DNA from: Empedobacter brevis NBRC 14943 = ATCC 43319
GTDB taxonomy: Bacteria > Bacteroidota > Bacteroidia > Flavobacteriales > Weeksellaceae
DNA length: 64,000 nucleotides
Assembly: GCF_000382425.1 (NCBI RefSeq)
Contig: NZ_KB908291.1
Span: 248,001-312,000, forward strand
Direction of reading: 5' to 3'
Shown here: positions 43,572 through 52,289 of the stretch, one piece after another
Layout: every line of letters starts with the position of its first letter
Position numbering within the stretch: the first letter of the stretch is position 1
The notes under the pieces: generated by a model
Told to the model about the DNA's origin: nothing
The model's database searches: none
Seen by the model: only the letters and a program-made list of their open reading frames with translations
Translations under genes and position numbers: made by a program

Positions 43572-44771
43572 TTATAATTTATTTAAGATAACATTCAAGA
43601 TATCTTTTGCAACATCCGCTTTTGATTTAGCTTCAAATTGTTGCATGGATAAATCTTTGTCGATAATTGTAATTTTATTTGTGTTCTTCTGAAAACCGGC
43701 TTCTTTGTCTTGCATTGAATTTAGAACAATAAAATCCAGATTTTTTTTGGCTAATTTTTTCTTTGCATATTCTTCTTCGTTATTTGTTTCCAACGCAAAT
43801 CCAACCAATAGTTGGTGCGTTTTGATTTCCCCCAACGATTTTAGAATATCAGGATTTTTCACCAATTCGATGATTAAATTATCATCATTCTCTTTTTTTA
43901 TTTTCTGTTCAGCTGTTTCTTTTGGACGATAATCTGCTACGGCTGCTGACATCACCACAACATTTGCATCTGCAAAATTAGCATGCATTGCATTGTACAT
44001 ATCACGTGCAGAAACAACATCAATTCGTTCAATCGGATAGCCCATTACAGATTCATGACTTGGACCACTCACCAAGGTAACTTTTGCACCTAAATCCGCT
44101 GCAGCTTTTGCAATCTCAAACCCCATTTTTCCCGAAGAATAATTACCTATAAAACGTACAGGATCTAAGTTTTCGTATGTAGGACCTGCAGAAACCACTA
44201 CTTTTTTTCCATAAAGTGGAAGAGTCGCTGCAATTGTACGTTCTAAAAAATCAATAATGTTTTCAGGTTCAGCCATTCTGCCTTCTCCCACTAATCCACT
44301 TGCCAACTCTCCAGCTTCGGCAGGAATACAAATATTCCCGAATGATTCTAGTTTTGAAATATTTTCAAGTGTTGAAGGATGTTTATACATATCCAGGTCC
44401 ATTGCAGGAGCAAAATAAACCGGGCATTTTGCAGAAAGGTAGGTTGCTAAAACTAAATTATCACATGTACCGTCGGCCATGTGAGAAAGTGTATTTGCTG
44501 TGCAGGGTGCAACAAGCATATAATCTGCCCAAAGTGCATATTCGACGTGATTATTCCAATCTCCTTTGTCTCCGAAAAATTCCCATTCAACAGGATTTTT
44601 GGAAAGGGTAGAAAGTGTAAGTGGAGTAACAAAGTTTTGAGCTTCCGGCGTCATAATTACTTTGACCTCAGCTCCTTTTTTGATAAGTCCTCTAACAAGA
44701 AAAGCGGCTTTGTAGGCCGCTATTCCGGCAGAAACTGCCAAAAGAATTTTTTTACTATGTAAAACAGACAT
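43572..44771 (-). CDS. coaBC: Bifunctional PPC decarboxylase/phosphopantothenate-cysteine ligase with altered CoaC site
   Basis: 399-aa coenzyme A biosynthesis enzyme. The N-terminal flavoprotein CoaC domain keeps H75 (NNHVEYALWAD), but the motif that in E. coli is PAMN reads PAMD, with Asp125 at the position of catalytic Asn125, and the active Cys158 (E. coli QACGD) is Ser158 (ELASG). CoaB features are intact: FIGNYSSGKMG, VTLVSGPS and AEQKIKKENDD. The substitutions appear in other Bacteroidota by my recollection. It overlaps the rpoZ stop by one base (TAATG). Confidence 0.93.
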   Translation of the reverse strand: MSVLHSKKILLAVSAGIAAYKAAFLVRGLIKKGAEVKVIMTPEAQNFVTPLTLSTLSKNPVEWEFFGDKGDWNNHVEYALWADYMLVAPCTANTLSHMADGTCDNLVLATYLSAKCPVYFAPAMDLDMYKHPSTLENISKLESFGNICIPAEAGELASGLVGEGRMAEPENIIDFLERTIAATLPLYGKKVVVSAGPTYENLDPVRFIGNYSSGKMGFEIAKAAADLGAKVTLVSGPSHESVMGYPIERIDVVSARDMYNAMHANFADANVVVMSAAVADYRPKETAEQKIKKENDDNLIIELVKNPDILKSLGEIKTHQLLVGFALETNNEEEYAKKKLAKKNLDFIVLNSMQDKEAGFQKNTNKITIIDKDLSMQQFEAKSKADVAKDILNVILNKL

Positions 44772-45094
44772 TATTTATCCTCATTTGGATTTCTGTAATA
44801 TACGTCATTGTCTAACCATTCCTTAACCGCAATAGAAGTCGGTTTTGGTAATCTTTCGTAGAATTTTGAAACTTCGATTTGCTCTCTGTTTTCAAAAACT
44901 TCTTCTAAAGAATCTGTGTGTGCAGCAAATTCATCCAATTTCTGAATTAATTCAGTTTTCATTTCTTGGTTGATTTGTTCTGCTCTTTTTCCCATAATTA
45001 CAATCGATTCGTATAAGTTTCCTGTTTTCTCATCGATTTTATTACGATCATAAGTTTGTGTTGTTGGTGCTGCACCGATATCCTTGAAATTCAT
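44771..45094 (-). CDS. rpoZ: RNA polymerase omega subunit (Bacteroidota type)
   Basis: 107-aa RpoZ-type protein. The sequence TGNLYESIVIMGKRAEQINQ corresponds to the omega conserved helix region, and the C-terminal part (KPTSIAVKEWLDNDVYYRNP) is characteristic of Bacteroidota members. It helps assemble and stabilise RNA polymerase. Its stop overlaps the coaBC start, and bamD lies 27 bases upstream; this bamD-rpoZ-coaBC order is typical for Flavobacteriia. Confidence 0.88.
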   Translation of the reverse strand: MNFKDIGAAPTTQTYDRNKIDEKTGNLYESIVIMGKRAEQINQEMKTELIQKLDEFAAHTDSLEEVFENREQIEVSKFYERLPKPTSIAVKEWLDNDVYYRNPNEDK

Positions 45095-45121
45095 AATGAA
45101 AGAATTATATTTATTTTATTA

Positions 45122-46000
45122 TTAATTTTTGCTTTTTGCAGTTTCGACAGCACTTTCTGCCTCAACTTTTTTACGGGCTTCTTCTAAACTAGCCAATGCT
45201 TTTTTAGTTTCAGCCATATCTTTATCTATTTTTTCCATTAACTTATCCGCTTCGCTTTTAAATTTAGTTTCCGGATAATATCTTGTTAACAATAGATATT
45301 GAGTTCTGGCGTCTTGAAGACGTAAATCTTTATTTTCTAAACGTGAAAAGTTTAAAGCTAATTCAGTTTTAGAGCGCAATGAATACATCATTGCCTCTTC
45401 ACGGAATTTAGAATCCGGATATTCATCAATCATATTATCGAAAGCGACACCGGAAGCCTTATATTTCATTGTTTTGTAATAAACTTTTGCAATTTCGAAA
45501 GACTTTTTTTCTAATTTCTGTCTAAGCTCTGTAATGTAATTATTTGCATCAGTAACATGAGTCGATTCAGGATACGCATTGATAAATCCTTGCAATTCAC
45601 TAATCGCTGTATATGTACTTGTTTGATCCAAGTCATATTTTGGTGAATCGTTGTAATATGAAAAAGCAGATTTAAACAAAGCTTCTTCTGCACGAGCATC
45701 CATTGGATATGCTCCTGCGAAACTCTTAAATTGATGGCCAGCTAAACGATAACTTTTTTCGTTGAAATTACCTTCTGCCATATTATAGGCAATATCAGCT
45801 GCTTTTTCCGTTCCTACGAAAGAGGTTGAAATTTTTTCATATAACTCGTTTGCCAAGTCATATTTACCATCTTGGTATAACTGAGTTGCCAATACAAAGA
45901 TCTCATCCTTATCCGTACTTTTCATCGCTTTGTTGTAGGTCTTGTTACAAGAGACTAATGAAGCGCCAATTAAAACTAGTAAGCTTAGTTTTTTAAACAT
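45122..46000 (-). CDS. bamD: Outer membrane assembly lipoprotein BamD
   Basis: 292 aa with a lipoprotein signal (LIGASLVSC, lipobox Cys about residue 18) followed by five TPR-like repeats (for example LYQDGKYDLANELYEKI, KSYRLAGHQFKSFAGAYP, QLQGFINAYPESTH-like) and a Glu/Lys-rich tail. BamD is the essential periplasm-facing component of the BAM complex that folds outer membrane proteins. A TAAATTTG promoter element lies only five bases before its ATG, so the operon mRNA may be nearly leaderless. Confidence 0.9.
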   Translation of the reverse strand: MFKKLSLLVLIGASLVSCNKTYNKAMKSTDKDEIFVLATQLYQDGKYDLANELYEKISTSFVGTEKAADIAYNMAEGNFNEKSYRLAGHQFKSFAGAYPMDARAEEALFKSAFSYYNDSPKYDLDQTSTYTAISELQGFINAYPESTHVTDANNYITELRQKLEKKSFEIAKVYYKTMKYKASGVAFDNMIDEYPDSKFREEAMMYSLRSKTELALNFSRLENKDLRLQDARTQYLLLTRYYPETKFKSEADKLMEKIDKDMAETKKALASLEEARKKVEAESAVETAKSKN

Positions 46001-46004
46001 TCTG

Positions 46005-46012
46005 CAAATTTA
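46005..46012 (-). promoter_or_regulatory. TAnnTTTG -7 element for the bamD operon
   Basis: On the minus strand TAAATTTG followed by CAGA lies four bases upstream of the bamD ATG. It probably drives bamD, rpoZ, coaBC, DUF4835 and recN. Confidence 0.6.
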
Positions 46013-46081
46013 ATAAAATTTGGGGACTAAAGTATAAAAAAATATTTTCTTATCCTCTTAATAAAATCTCAAAGTTTTGAT

Positions 46082-46588
46082 TTATTCTGCTGTTGCGTCT
46101 GTGCTTAATGTAACGACATCACGATCAAACAGATATAGTCCTCCTTTATCAGAACCAATCATTTCTAATTTATCTAAGATATTTCGTGCTAATTTTTCTT
46201 CTTCAATTTGCTCAGAGACATACCATTGTAAGAAATTGTGCGTAGAATAATCTTTTTCTTCTAATGTTAATCCGACAATTTCATTAATTGAATCAGAAAC
46301 AAAACATTCATGTTTTAGAATTGCAGTAAAAACATCTTTCAATGTAGAAAAATCTTGTTTTGGTTCTTCAATTTGTGGGACAAATGCTTTTCCACCTCTT
46401 TCGTTGATAAATTTAATTAATTTTAACATATGCATGCGTTCCTCGTCAGCATGAGAGTATAAGAAGTTTGCAGTTCCTTCTAAACCTTTCACTTCTGCCC
46501 AAGAAGCCATTGCTAAATATAATTGAGAAGAATCTCCTTCTAATTTTATTTGTTTATTCAGTGCGTTTAATACGGTATCTTTTATCAT
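46082..46588 (-). CDS. ftnA: Ferritin
   Basis: 168-aa non-heme ferritin. Ferroxidase ligands are visible: Glu in LEGDSSQLYLAMASW, Glu and His in ADEERMHMLKL, Glu in LKHECFVS, and the EEQ-like QIEEEKLARN. It stores iron as a 24-mer in the cytoplasm. Twelve bases downstream of dapA in the same direction, so it could be transcribed from the dapA promoter, an unusual pairing. Confidence 0.94.
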   Translation of the reverse strand: MIKDTVLNALNKQIKLEGDSSQLYLAMASWAEVKGLEGTANFLYSHADEERMHMLKLIKFINERGGKAFVPQIEEPKQDFSTLKDVFTAILKHECFVSDSINEIVGLTLEEKDYSTHNFLQWYVSEQIEEEKLARNILDKLEMIGSDKGGLYLFDRDVVTLSTDATAE

Positions 46589-46600
46589 AGTTTTATTTTT

Positions 46601-47479
46601 TTAGATGTTTGATAATAATTGATTAATCTTGGTTGTTAAATTTTCTGAAGCAGGAACTAAAGGTAATCTTGTGAATGGTTGACAAACCCCTTTGTTATTT
46701 AAAACTGCTTTAATTCCACATGGATTTCCTTCTTCAAAAATAGCACGTGTAATTTCTACGACTTTGTAATGAGCGCTGTAAGCAGCATCTGCTTCTTTGT
46801 TTAATGCTTTACGAATCATATCTGTAAAAATTACAGGAATTCCTTGTCCAATTACAGAAATTACACCAGAACCTCCGGCTAAAGTCATTGGTAATGCAAA
46901 TTCATCATCTCCGGAAATGATATGAAAATCTTCGCGCGTATTCATGCGAATAATATCTGTTGACTGTAAGAAGTTCGGAGAAGCTTCTTTAATCGCTATA
47001 ATGTTCTTGAACTCATTCGCTAAGCGAATAGTTGTTTCCGGCGCAATATTAGAGCCCGTTCTGCCAGGAACATTGTATAGCACAATGTTAGCATCTGTAC
47101 TTTCTGCAATTGCTTTGTAATGTTGATAGATTCCTTCCTGGTTTGGTTTGTTATAATAAGGAGAAACAGTAAGAATAGCCATATAATCACTTAAATCTGT
47201 TTCTTGGTATTCTTTAATAACTTCAGCAGTATTGTTTCCACCAATACCCAATATCATCGGAACACGGTTGGCATTTGCTTTCTTTATTGTTTCGATTACT
47301 TGTTTCTTCTCATCATTTGTAAGTGTTGCTGCTTCAGCAGTAGTTCCTAAAATAACTAAATACTCAACACCGCCTTCGATACTGTAGTTTACTAATTTTT
47401 CTAAAGCAATATAATCTACTGTACCATCTTGTTGAAAAGGTGTAACCAAAGCAACTCCTGTCCCAATTAATTGTTTCAT
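46601..47479 (-). CDS. dapA: 4-hydroxy-tetrahydrodipicolinate synthase
   Basis: 292-aa lysine/diaminopimelate pathway enzyme. Seen: GTGVALVTPFQQDG, ILGTTAEAATL (the Thr pair of the active site), LYNVPGRTGSNI (catalytic Tyr) and the Schiff-base Lys in IAIKEASPN. Length and order are normal. The 233-base upstream gap contains the terminator of the gene beyond it and, presumably, the dapA promoter, which I could not locate. Confidence 0.95.
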   Translation of the reverse strand: MKQLIGTGVALVTPFQQDGTVDYIALEKLVNYSIEGGVEYLVILGTTAEAATLTNDEKKQVIETIKKANANRVPMILGIGGNNTAEVIKEYQETDLSDYMAILTVSPYYNKPNQEGIYQHYKAIAESTDANIVLYNVPGRTGSNIAPETTIRLANEFKNIIAIKEASPNFLQSTDIIRMNTREDFHIISGDDEFALPMTLAGGSGVISVIGQGIPVIFTDMIRKALNKEADAAYSAHYKVVEITRAIFEEGNPCGIKAVLNNKGVCQPFTRLPLVPASENLTTKINQLLSNI

Positions 47480-47665
47480 CTTCTATAAATGTTATTAAAT
47501 CTAATAATAGGTTAAAATTCGGAATTATATCTTGAATAATCAAATTATACCATTAATCTATAATTGGTCTTAGAAAAATTCAAAATATAATCATTCATTA
47601 TTCAAAAATAACGATTAATTGACAGGAATAAAATTAATTTATACTCCGATTTTATGATATTACTT

Positions 47666-47697
47666 ATAAAAAAACCACTCATTCGAGTGGTTTTTTC
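47666..47697 (-). terminator. Terminator for the 47713-48180 gene
   Basis: AAAAAACCACTC pairs with GAGTGGTTTTTT around a four-base loop; T-rich on both strands. Confidence 0.85.
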
Positions 47698-47712
47698 TTT
47701 TTCTATTATTGA

Positions 47713-48180
47713 TTAGTTAAAAGTGTATTTAAATCCTAAAGAAAAACGACCGGCTTCAAAGTTAGAATCGTTTGTTAAGTTCCACCACGGTTTCCAATCA
47801 AAATGTAAAGCCAATGGAGCTGACGGAATCTTGTATTCTAAACCGGCTTGCGGACGAATAGCAAAATATGTTTTATCTTCAAATTTACCTCCGTCAACAA
47901 AAGATAATTGCGGTCCTACACCAACATACCATCCCAATCCATTTGTTCCGGAAAAAGGTTGATTATACGTATAATCTGCACCTAAAACCGTGATATGATC
48001 TCCAAACATCACTTGTATATTACCCGCATTTTTTCCATCAAAAGAGTGTTTGAATTGTGGACCTACAAGGGTTTCTCCATCTCCTAAATCTACGACAACA
48101 CCTAAAGCATTTCTATAGTTTTGAGCATTTACTTGAGAAATTCCTAATGCCATTACAGCAACTAATAATACTTTTTTCAT
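47713..48180 (-). CDS. Small outer-membrane beta-barrel protein
   Basis: 155 aa with a signal peptide (MKKVLLVAVMALGISQVNAQ). The mature part consists of alternating amphipathic strands ending in GRFSLGFKYTFN, whose terminal Phe-Asn pattern fits an outer-membrane insertion signal. Strands such as GLGWYVGVGPQLSF and LALHFDWKPWWNLT suggest an OmpW/PagP-sized barrel. No ligand or enzyme motif was recognised. The 257-base gap upstream shows only AT-rich sequence with possible off-spaced promoter motifs. Confidence 0.75.
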   Translation of the reverse strand: MKKVLLVAVMALGISQVNAQNYRNALGVVVDLGDGETLVGPQFKHSFDGKNAGNIQVMFGDHITVLGADYTYNQPFSGTNGLGWYVGVGPQLSFVDGGKFEDKTYFAIRPQAGLEYKIPSAPLALHFDWKPWWNLTNDSNFEAGRFSLGFKYTFN

Positions 48181-48437
48181 CTTATATTTTTTTAGTTCTA
48201 TTACGTTATGCCATGAATTTTACAAAAAGTATGCAAATGTTACTTTAATGTTAAATTTTAACATTTAGAATAAACATTAAATCAGATGTATTGAATTTGT
48301 TTACAGTGATATAAGTAGTTTGTTTATAATTGTTCTAAAAAATAAATTCCATTTCTAATCGAATAAAAACTTGATTACGAATTTGTTTTCAAGAAAAAAT
48401 CAATTGAAAAAAATATGTGAAATCGTAAATTATTATT

Positions 48438-48827
48438 TTATTGACTAAAGTTTAAATTACGCATATCTTGTAATAATAATCCTTTAAAATCAATATGAAA
48501 AGGAATGAGTGTAATCACTAATCTGTCTTTTGACCTCCATTCTCTTTGATTGATAGCAAATGCAAGCGGAGTGTCTAGAAACATATTATAAAGTGAGTTA
48601 CTTCTTTTTGTTTTTGGCGTTAAACATTCAGGAAAAAAAGTATCTAAAGACCGTAGGTTATTGATAAAATCATAATCGATGGTGAAATGATTATTGAATT
48701 CATCAATTAAATTAGAATTACCAAAAACATTGTAATAAGTAGGTAGAAATGTAACTAAATCATCATCTCCCAGGTATTTTTTTATTCCCAAGCAAAAAAC
48801 TTCAACTTCTATTTTCATCGTAGACAT
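48438..48827 (-). CDS. Hypothetical protein
   Basis: 129 aa, acidic, soluble. Two candidate ATGs exist nine bases apart (48827 and 48818). The fold is unclear; the middle FNNHFTIDYDFINNLRSLD segment is vaguely like DUF1493-type proteins, but I would not assign it. Alone on the minus strand between the outer-membrane protein gene and the HAD gene; no terminator hairpin was seen. Confidence 0.6.
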   Translation of the reverse strand: MSTMKIEVEVFCLGIKKYLGDDDLVTFLPTYYNVFGNSNLIDEFNNHFTIDYDFINNLRSLDTFFPECLTPKTKRSNSLYNMFLDTPLAFAINQREWRSKDRLVITLIPFHIDFKGLLLQDMRNLNFSQ

Positions 48828-49129
48828 TTTAATATATTATTTCCATCATAAAAATGAACGGATAATTCAAAGTGTTTATAATTTAAATGAGTAATAGGAG
48901 CTTTTATAAATATAAATAAAATTTTAACTGATGTTTGAATTTTTTACGTTTTTACACTATTTTATTTTTTCTTATTTTGTTGAAAAGAAACAAAGAGAAA
49001 ACTTGGCGAAACTTAGAGAAGTTTTCACATGTTTTGTGTTTTATAAAACTTTCTATAATATTGCAAAAACATTGCAAGTACTACCTTAAAATAAGTATAC
49101 TTCCTTAAAATATCTATTAAAAATAAATT
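48828..49129. other. 302-base intergenic region upstream of HAD gene
   Basis: No convincing ORF. It contains a possible -7 element (TAATATTG near 49056-49063), two ATTGCAA units at 49060 and 49071, and a 10-base direct repeat CCTTAAAATA at 49084-49093 and 49103-49112, 19 bases apart and just before the HAD start. These may be regulatory but the AT richness makes chance likely. Confidence 0.3.
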
Positions 49130-49786
49130 ATGATTAAAACGGTAATATTTGATATGGATGGTGTAATTGTAGACACAGAACCTGTGCACAAATATGCTTA
49201 TTTTGAACATTATAAAGAATTGAATATTCCTGTCACGGAAGAGCTTTTTGCTACATTTACGGGGCAATCCACAAAAAATGTTTACCAGATTCTGAAGAAT
49301 AAATTTGATTTGAGAGAAGAAGTAAATGACTTAGTTTTAAGAAAACGTACCATTTTTAATGAAGCATTTGATACAAAGCCCGATTTATACTTAATCGAAG
49401 GAGTAGAAAATTTAATCAACGATTTATATGAAAATGGAATAGAATTAATTTTAGCTTCTTCTGCTTCGAAAAGTACAATAGATCGTGTTTTTAATCGCTT
49501 TGGACTGAACCGATATTTTACACATAAAATTTCCGGAGAAAATTTTCCGAAATCTAAACCTGATCCTGCAATCTTTATTCATGCAGCAGATTTAGCGAAA
49601 TCTGATTATTCGGAATGTATAGTTATCGAAGACAGTACAAATGGAGTGGAAGCAGCTTATGGTGCGGGGTTGTATTGTTTGGGTTATAAAAGTAAAAATT
49701 CAAAACAACAAAATTTAGACAAAGCGGATGCAATTGTTGACGATTTTAATTCGATTGATGCAACTTATATAATCGGTTTGCAGTAA
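49130..49786 (+). CDS. HAD-family phosphatase, beta-phosphoglucomutase-like
   Basis: 218-aa haloacid dehalogenase superfamily enzyme. Motif I VIFDMDGVIVDTEP with nucleophilic and acid/base Asp, cap helix region, motif II LILASSASKS, motif III Lys in FPKSKPDP and motif IV IEDSTNGVEAAYGAG are all present. The DMDGVIVDTEP form is common in beta-phosphoglucomutase and 2-deoxyglucose-6-phosphatase-type members, so a sugar phosphate is likely; no sugar operon is adjacent. Ends 11 bases before the convergent MutS-like gene. Confidence 0.88.
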   Translation: MIKTVIFDMDGVIVDTEPVHKYAYFEHYKELNIPVTEELFATFTGQSTKNVYQILKNKFDLREEVNDLVLRKRTIFNEAFDTKPDLYLIEGVENLINDLYENGIELILASSASKSTIDRVFNRFGLNRYFTHKISGENFPKSKPDPAIFIHAADLAKSDYSECIVIEDSTNGVEAAYGAGLYCLGYKSKNSKQQNLDKADAIVDDFNSIDATYIIGLQ

Positions 49787-49797
49787 ATTGTTTTGAA

Positions 49798-51567
49798 TTA
49801 ATCGATAATTTTATAGTGTTTCATCAAGAAAATGGCATTCATTATTTTAGTTGTACCTTTTCTTAGTTTATAATCAGAATAATAGTTATTATCGATATTT
49901 TTTAATTCAAAACAATAATTGATAATATGATTCGGATTTTCGCTTTCCATTTTGGTTAATTCTAAATCATGAGTCGCAATAAATCCGACCAATTTTGTAG
50001 GAGAAAGGATTAATTTCTCTAAAAATTTTTGCGAACCAATCAATTTGTCTTCGGAATTTGTGCCTTTTAAAATTTCATCTAAAATGATAATTTGAGGTTG
50101 ATTATTTTCTAAACGTTCGACCAATATTTTCAATTTATTGATTTCATTTTTAAAATACGAATCACCGGAAGATAAGTTATCTACCGTTCGAATACTTGTG
50201 AATAAATCCATAGGATAAAATGACATTTTTTCTGCACTTACTTTTGCACCATTCATTGCTAAAACTAAATTGGTTCCAATTGTTCTAAGAAAAGTACTTT
50301 TTCCGGCCATATTTGCGCCCGTAATTATGGCAATATTGTTTGGGCGATTTGTTTCGAAATTATTTTTTACAACAATTTCTTCATTTAATAAAGGATGAAA
50401 TCCATTCATTATTTTCAATTCGTAAGGTTCGTTTACAATTTCAGGAAAAGTAAAAGATGTGTACTTATCATTAAACACAGCAAATGATACAAAAGCTTCT
50501 AAAACTGCAAGTTGATCTAGCCAAGGTTTAATTTGATGAACAGTTTTTTGAACTTCATGTTCAAATTTTATCGAATAATACAATCGCCACAAGAAAAATG
50601 TATTTAGTATAAATCCTACAATCGGAAAATTTGCAGCATCTAAAGTTTCTTTTGTAGAAGAAATTGTTTTGATTAAAGTAGAGGCTTTCGATGGAATTTG
50701 AAACGTAGCTTGTATTTCTGAATTGAGTTTCGATTCAAAGTTTTCATCCTCAATATGCAGACAAACTTCATATAAATTATCCAGTTCTTCGGCTTTCATT
50801 GTAGTATATGCCGCAACTCGTTTTAGTTGTCGTTTATAAAAAAACGTGAGTGTACTCGACACAAATACAGCAGCTAAAATCCAATAAAAGACCAAACCTT
50901 TAGGGAATCCAATTATTGAAAAATAGATAAAACAAGCAATGTTGATGATTGAAACAGCAATTGGAATAATCTTTATCGAGGTACTGTTGAATACCCTTTT
51001 TTCAAAAACGAAAATAGAAGATTGATTCATTTTTAATCGTTTTGTAAAAGTTAAGAACGTTACAATCCAATCCCTCTTTTGTGTTAATTCAGAAAAAGCT
51101 TTTTGTCTTTCAATAATTTCAGCTCTATTTACGATCAAATTAGACAAAAAGTGCTTTAATTGTAAACTACCAATGCGAGTTTGTGTTTTATTGATGCGAT
51201 TAAAAATGGAGTTTCCTTCTAGAATATCTAAATCCTTGTTGTAGATATTAGTAAACAATTGATTGTCTTCAGGAAATTGATCGAGCGTGTCATCTGATTT
51301 TATTTGTGAAATAATTTCTAAGGCTTGGGCAGAATAAGTAAGTTGGGCAGAAATTTTAGATGTTTTGATTACTAAAATGATAAAAACCAGAAATAATACG
51401 GTAGAAATAATTAAATAATAATTATTACTTGATGTCACATAAAGCAAGAAAAATAGAGTAGAAATGATAAAAAAAACAAGTCTGACATTACTTATTTTGT
51501 TCTTTTTGGATTTTAAAACAATAAAATCATGATTTACTTTTTCTTCAATTTTTAGGTATTCTTCCAT
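49798..51567 (-). CDS. Membrane-anchored MutS-like ATPase
   Basis: 589-aa protein with the MutS-family ABC ATPase at the C-terminus: Walker A ITGANMAGKSTFLRTIG, DNLSSGDSYFKNEINKL, Walker B IIILDEILKGTNSED and FIATHDLELTKME. The N-terminal mismatch-recognition domain of MutS is absent; instead there are hydrophobic segments at about residues 29-67 and 205-250, suggesting two to four transmembrane helices. Members are annotated as MutS-related in Bacteroidota but their role is unknown and need not be mismatch repair. Stands alone; a weak hairpin lies upstream. Confidence 0.87.
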   Translation of the reverse strand: MEEYLKIEEKVNHDFIVLKSKKNKISNVRLVFFIISTLFFLLYVTSSNNYYLIISTVLFLVFIILVIKTSKISAQLTYSAQALEIISQIKSDDTLDQFPEDNQLFTNIYNKDLDILEGNSIFNRINKTQTRIGSLQLKHFLSNLIVNRAEIIERQKAFSELTQKRDWIVTFLTFTKRLKMNQSSIFVFEKRVFNSTSIKIIPIAVSIINIACFIYFSIIGFPKGLVFYWILAAVFVSSTLTFFYKRQLKRVAAYTTMKAEELDNLYEVCLHIEDENFESKLNSEIQATFQIPSKASTLIKTISSTKETLDAANFPIVGFILNTFFLWRLYYSIKFEHEVQKTVHQIKPWLDQLAVLEAFVSFAVFNDKYTSFTFPEIVNEPYELKIMNGFHPLLNEEIVVKNNFETNRPNNIAIITGANMAGKSTFLRTIGTNLVLAMNGAKVSAEKMSFYPMDLFTSIRTVDNLSSGDSYFKNEINKLKILVERLENNQPQIIILDEILKGTNSEDKLIGSQKFLEKLILSPTKLVGFIATHDLELTKMESENPNHIINYCFELKNIDNNYYSDYKLRKGTTKIMNAIFLMKHYKIID

Positions 51568-51604
51568 TCTTGATTTTATTTCGGTTTAAAGTTGGTTTAT
51601 AAAC

Positions 51605-51637
51605 TGATAAAAGAGCGAAAAATACGCTCTTTTATCT
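51605..51637. terminator. Terminator for FAH-family gene
   Basis: GATAAAAGAGCG pairs with CGCTCTTTTATC around a 7-base loop. It lies 41 bases past the minus-strand stop at 51678. Confidence 0.65.
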
Positions 51638-51677
51638 TATTATTCTTCATTAATTTGATACATGAAGAATATAGGGG

Positions 51678-52286
51678 TTATAAAACTTTTATTTCAAAAA
51701 CTTTTTCTTCATTCAAATAACCTTCTAACGTATCTTTTGAATTGATTTTAGAAACGCCTGCCGGTGTTCCGGTAAAAATTAAATCACCTTTTTTCAGCGT
51801 AAAATATTTAGAACATTCGGCAATCAATGTATTGATATGAAAAATCATATCTTTTGAATTTCCTGTTTGTGCATTCTCCCCATTTCGATCAAGCTTGAAG
51901 GTTAAATTTTCTAAATCAAAATTCTCTTTAGGATAAAAATCTGAAGCAAATGCAGAGCCATCAAATGCTTTGGCGATTTCCCAGGGAAAACGTTTTTCTT
52001 TTAGTTCCTGTTGAACATCACGTGCTGTAAAATCTATTCCTAATCCTATTTCGGAAAAATAACGATCTGCAAATTGCGGTTGAATCATTTTACCAACCCG
52101 GTCAATTTTGATGACGATTTCCGTTTCAAAATGAACTTCTTTTGTAAAATTTGGAATCACAAAAGGAAATCCTTTTCTAAGAATAGCAGAATCTGGTTTC
52201 ATAAAGAACATTGGAACATCCGGAATAGGGTTGTTCAATTCTTTCGCATGTTCAATGTAATTACGTCCGACACAAATTATTTTCAT
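51678..52286 (-). CDS. Fumarylacetoacetate hydrolase-family protein
   Basis: 202-aa FAH-fold hydrolase. Typical features: ICVGRNYIEHAKELNNPIP, metal-binding Glu in FETEIVIKI, LGIDFTARDVQQELK, and FTGTPAGVSKI. Such short proteins hydrolyse or decarboxylate acylpyruvates or oxaloacetate. It begins 4 bases after the DnaQ-type exonuclease gene (minus strand), so it belongs to the pssA-exonuclease-FAH unit. Confidence 0.88.
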   Translation of the reverse strand: MKIICVGRNYIEHAKELNNPIPDVPMFFMKPDSAILRKGFPFVIPNFTKEVHFETEIVIKIDRVGKMIQPQFADRYFSEIGLGIDFTARDVQQELKEKRFPWEIAKAFDGSAFASDFYPKENFDLENLTFKLDRNGENAQTGNSKDMIFHINTLIAECSKYFTLKKGDLIFTGTPAGVSKINSKDTLEGYLNEEKVFEIKVL

Positions 52287-52289
52287 TGC

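Noticed and set aside
44300-44762. Two plus-strand ORFs opposite coaBC
   Set aside because: They are antisense shadows of a conserved gene with no recognisable product.
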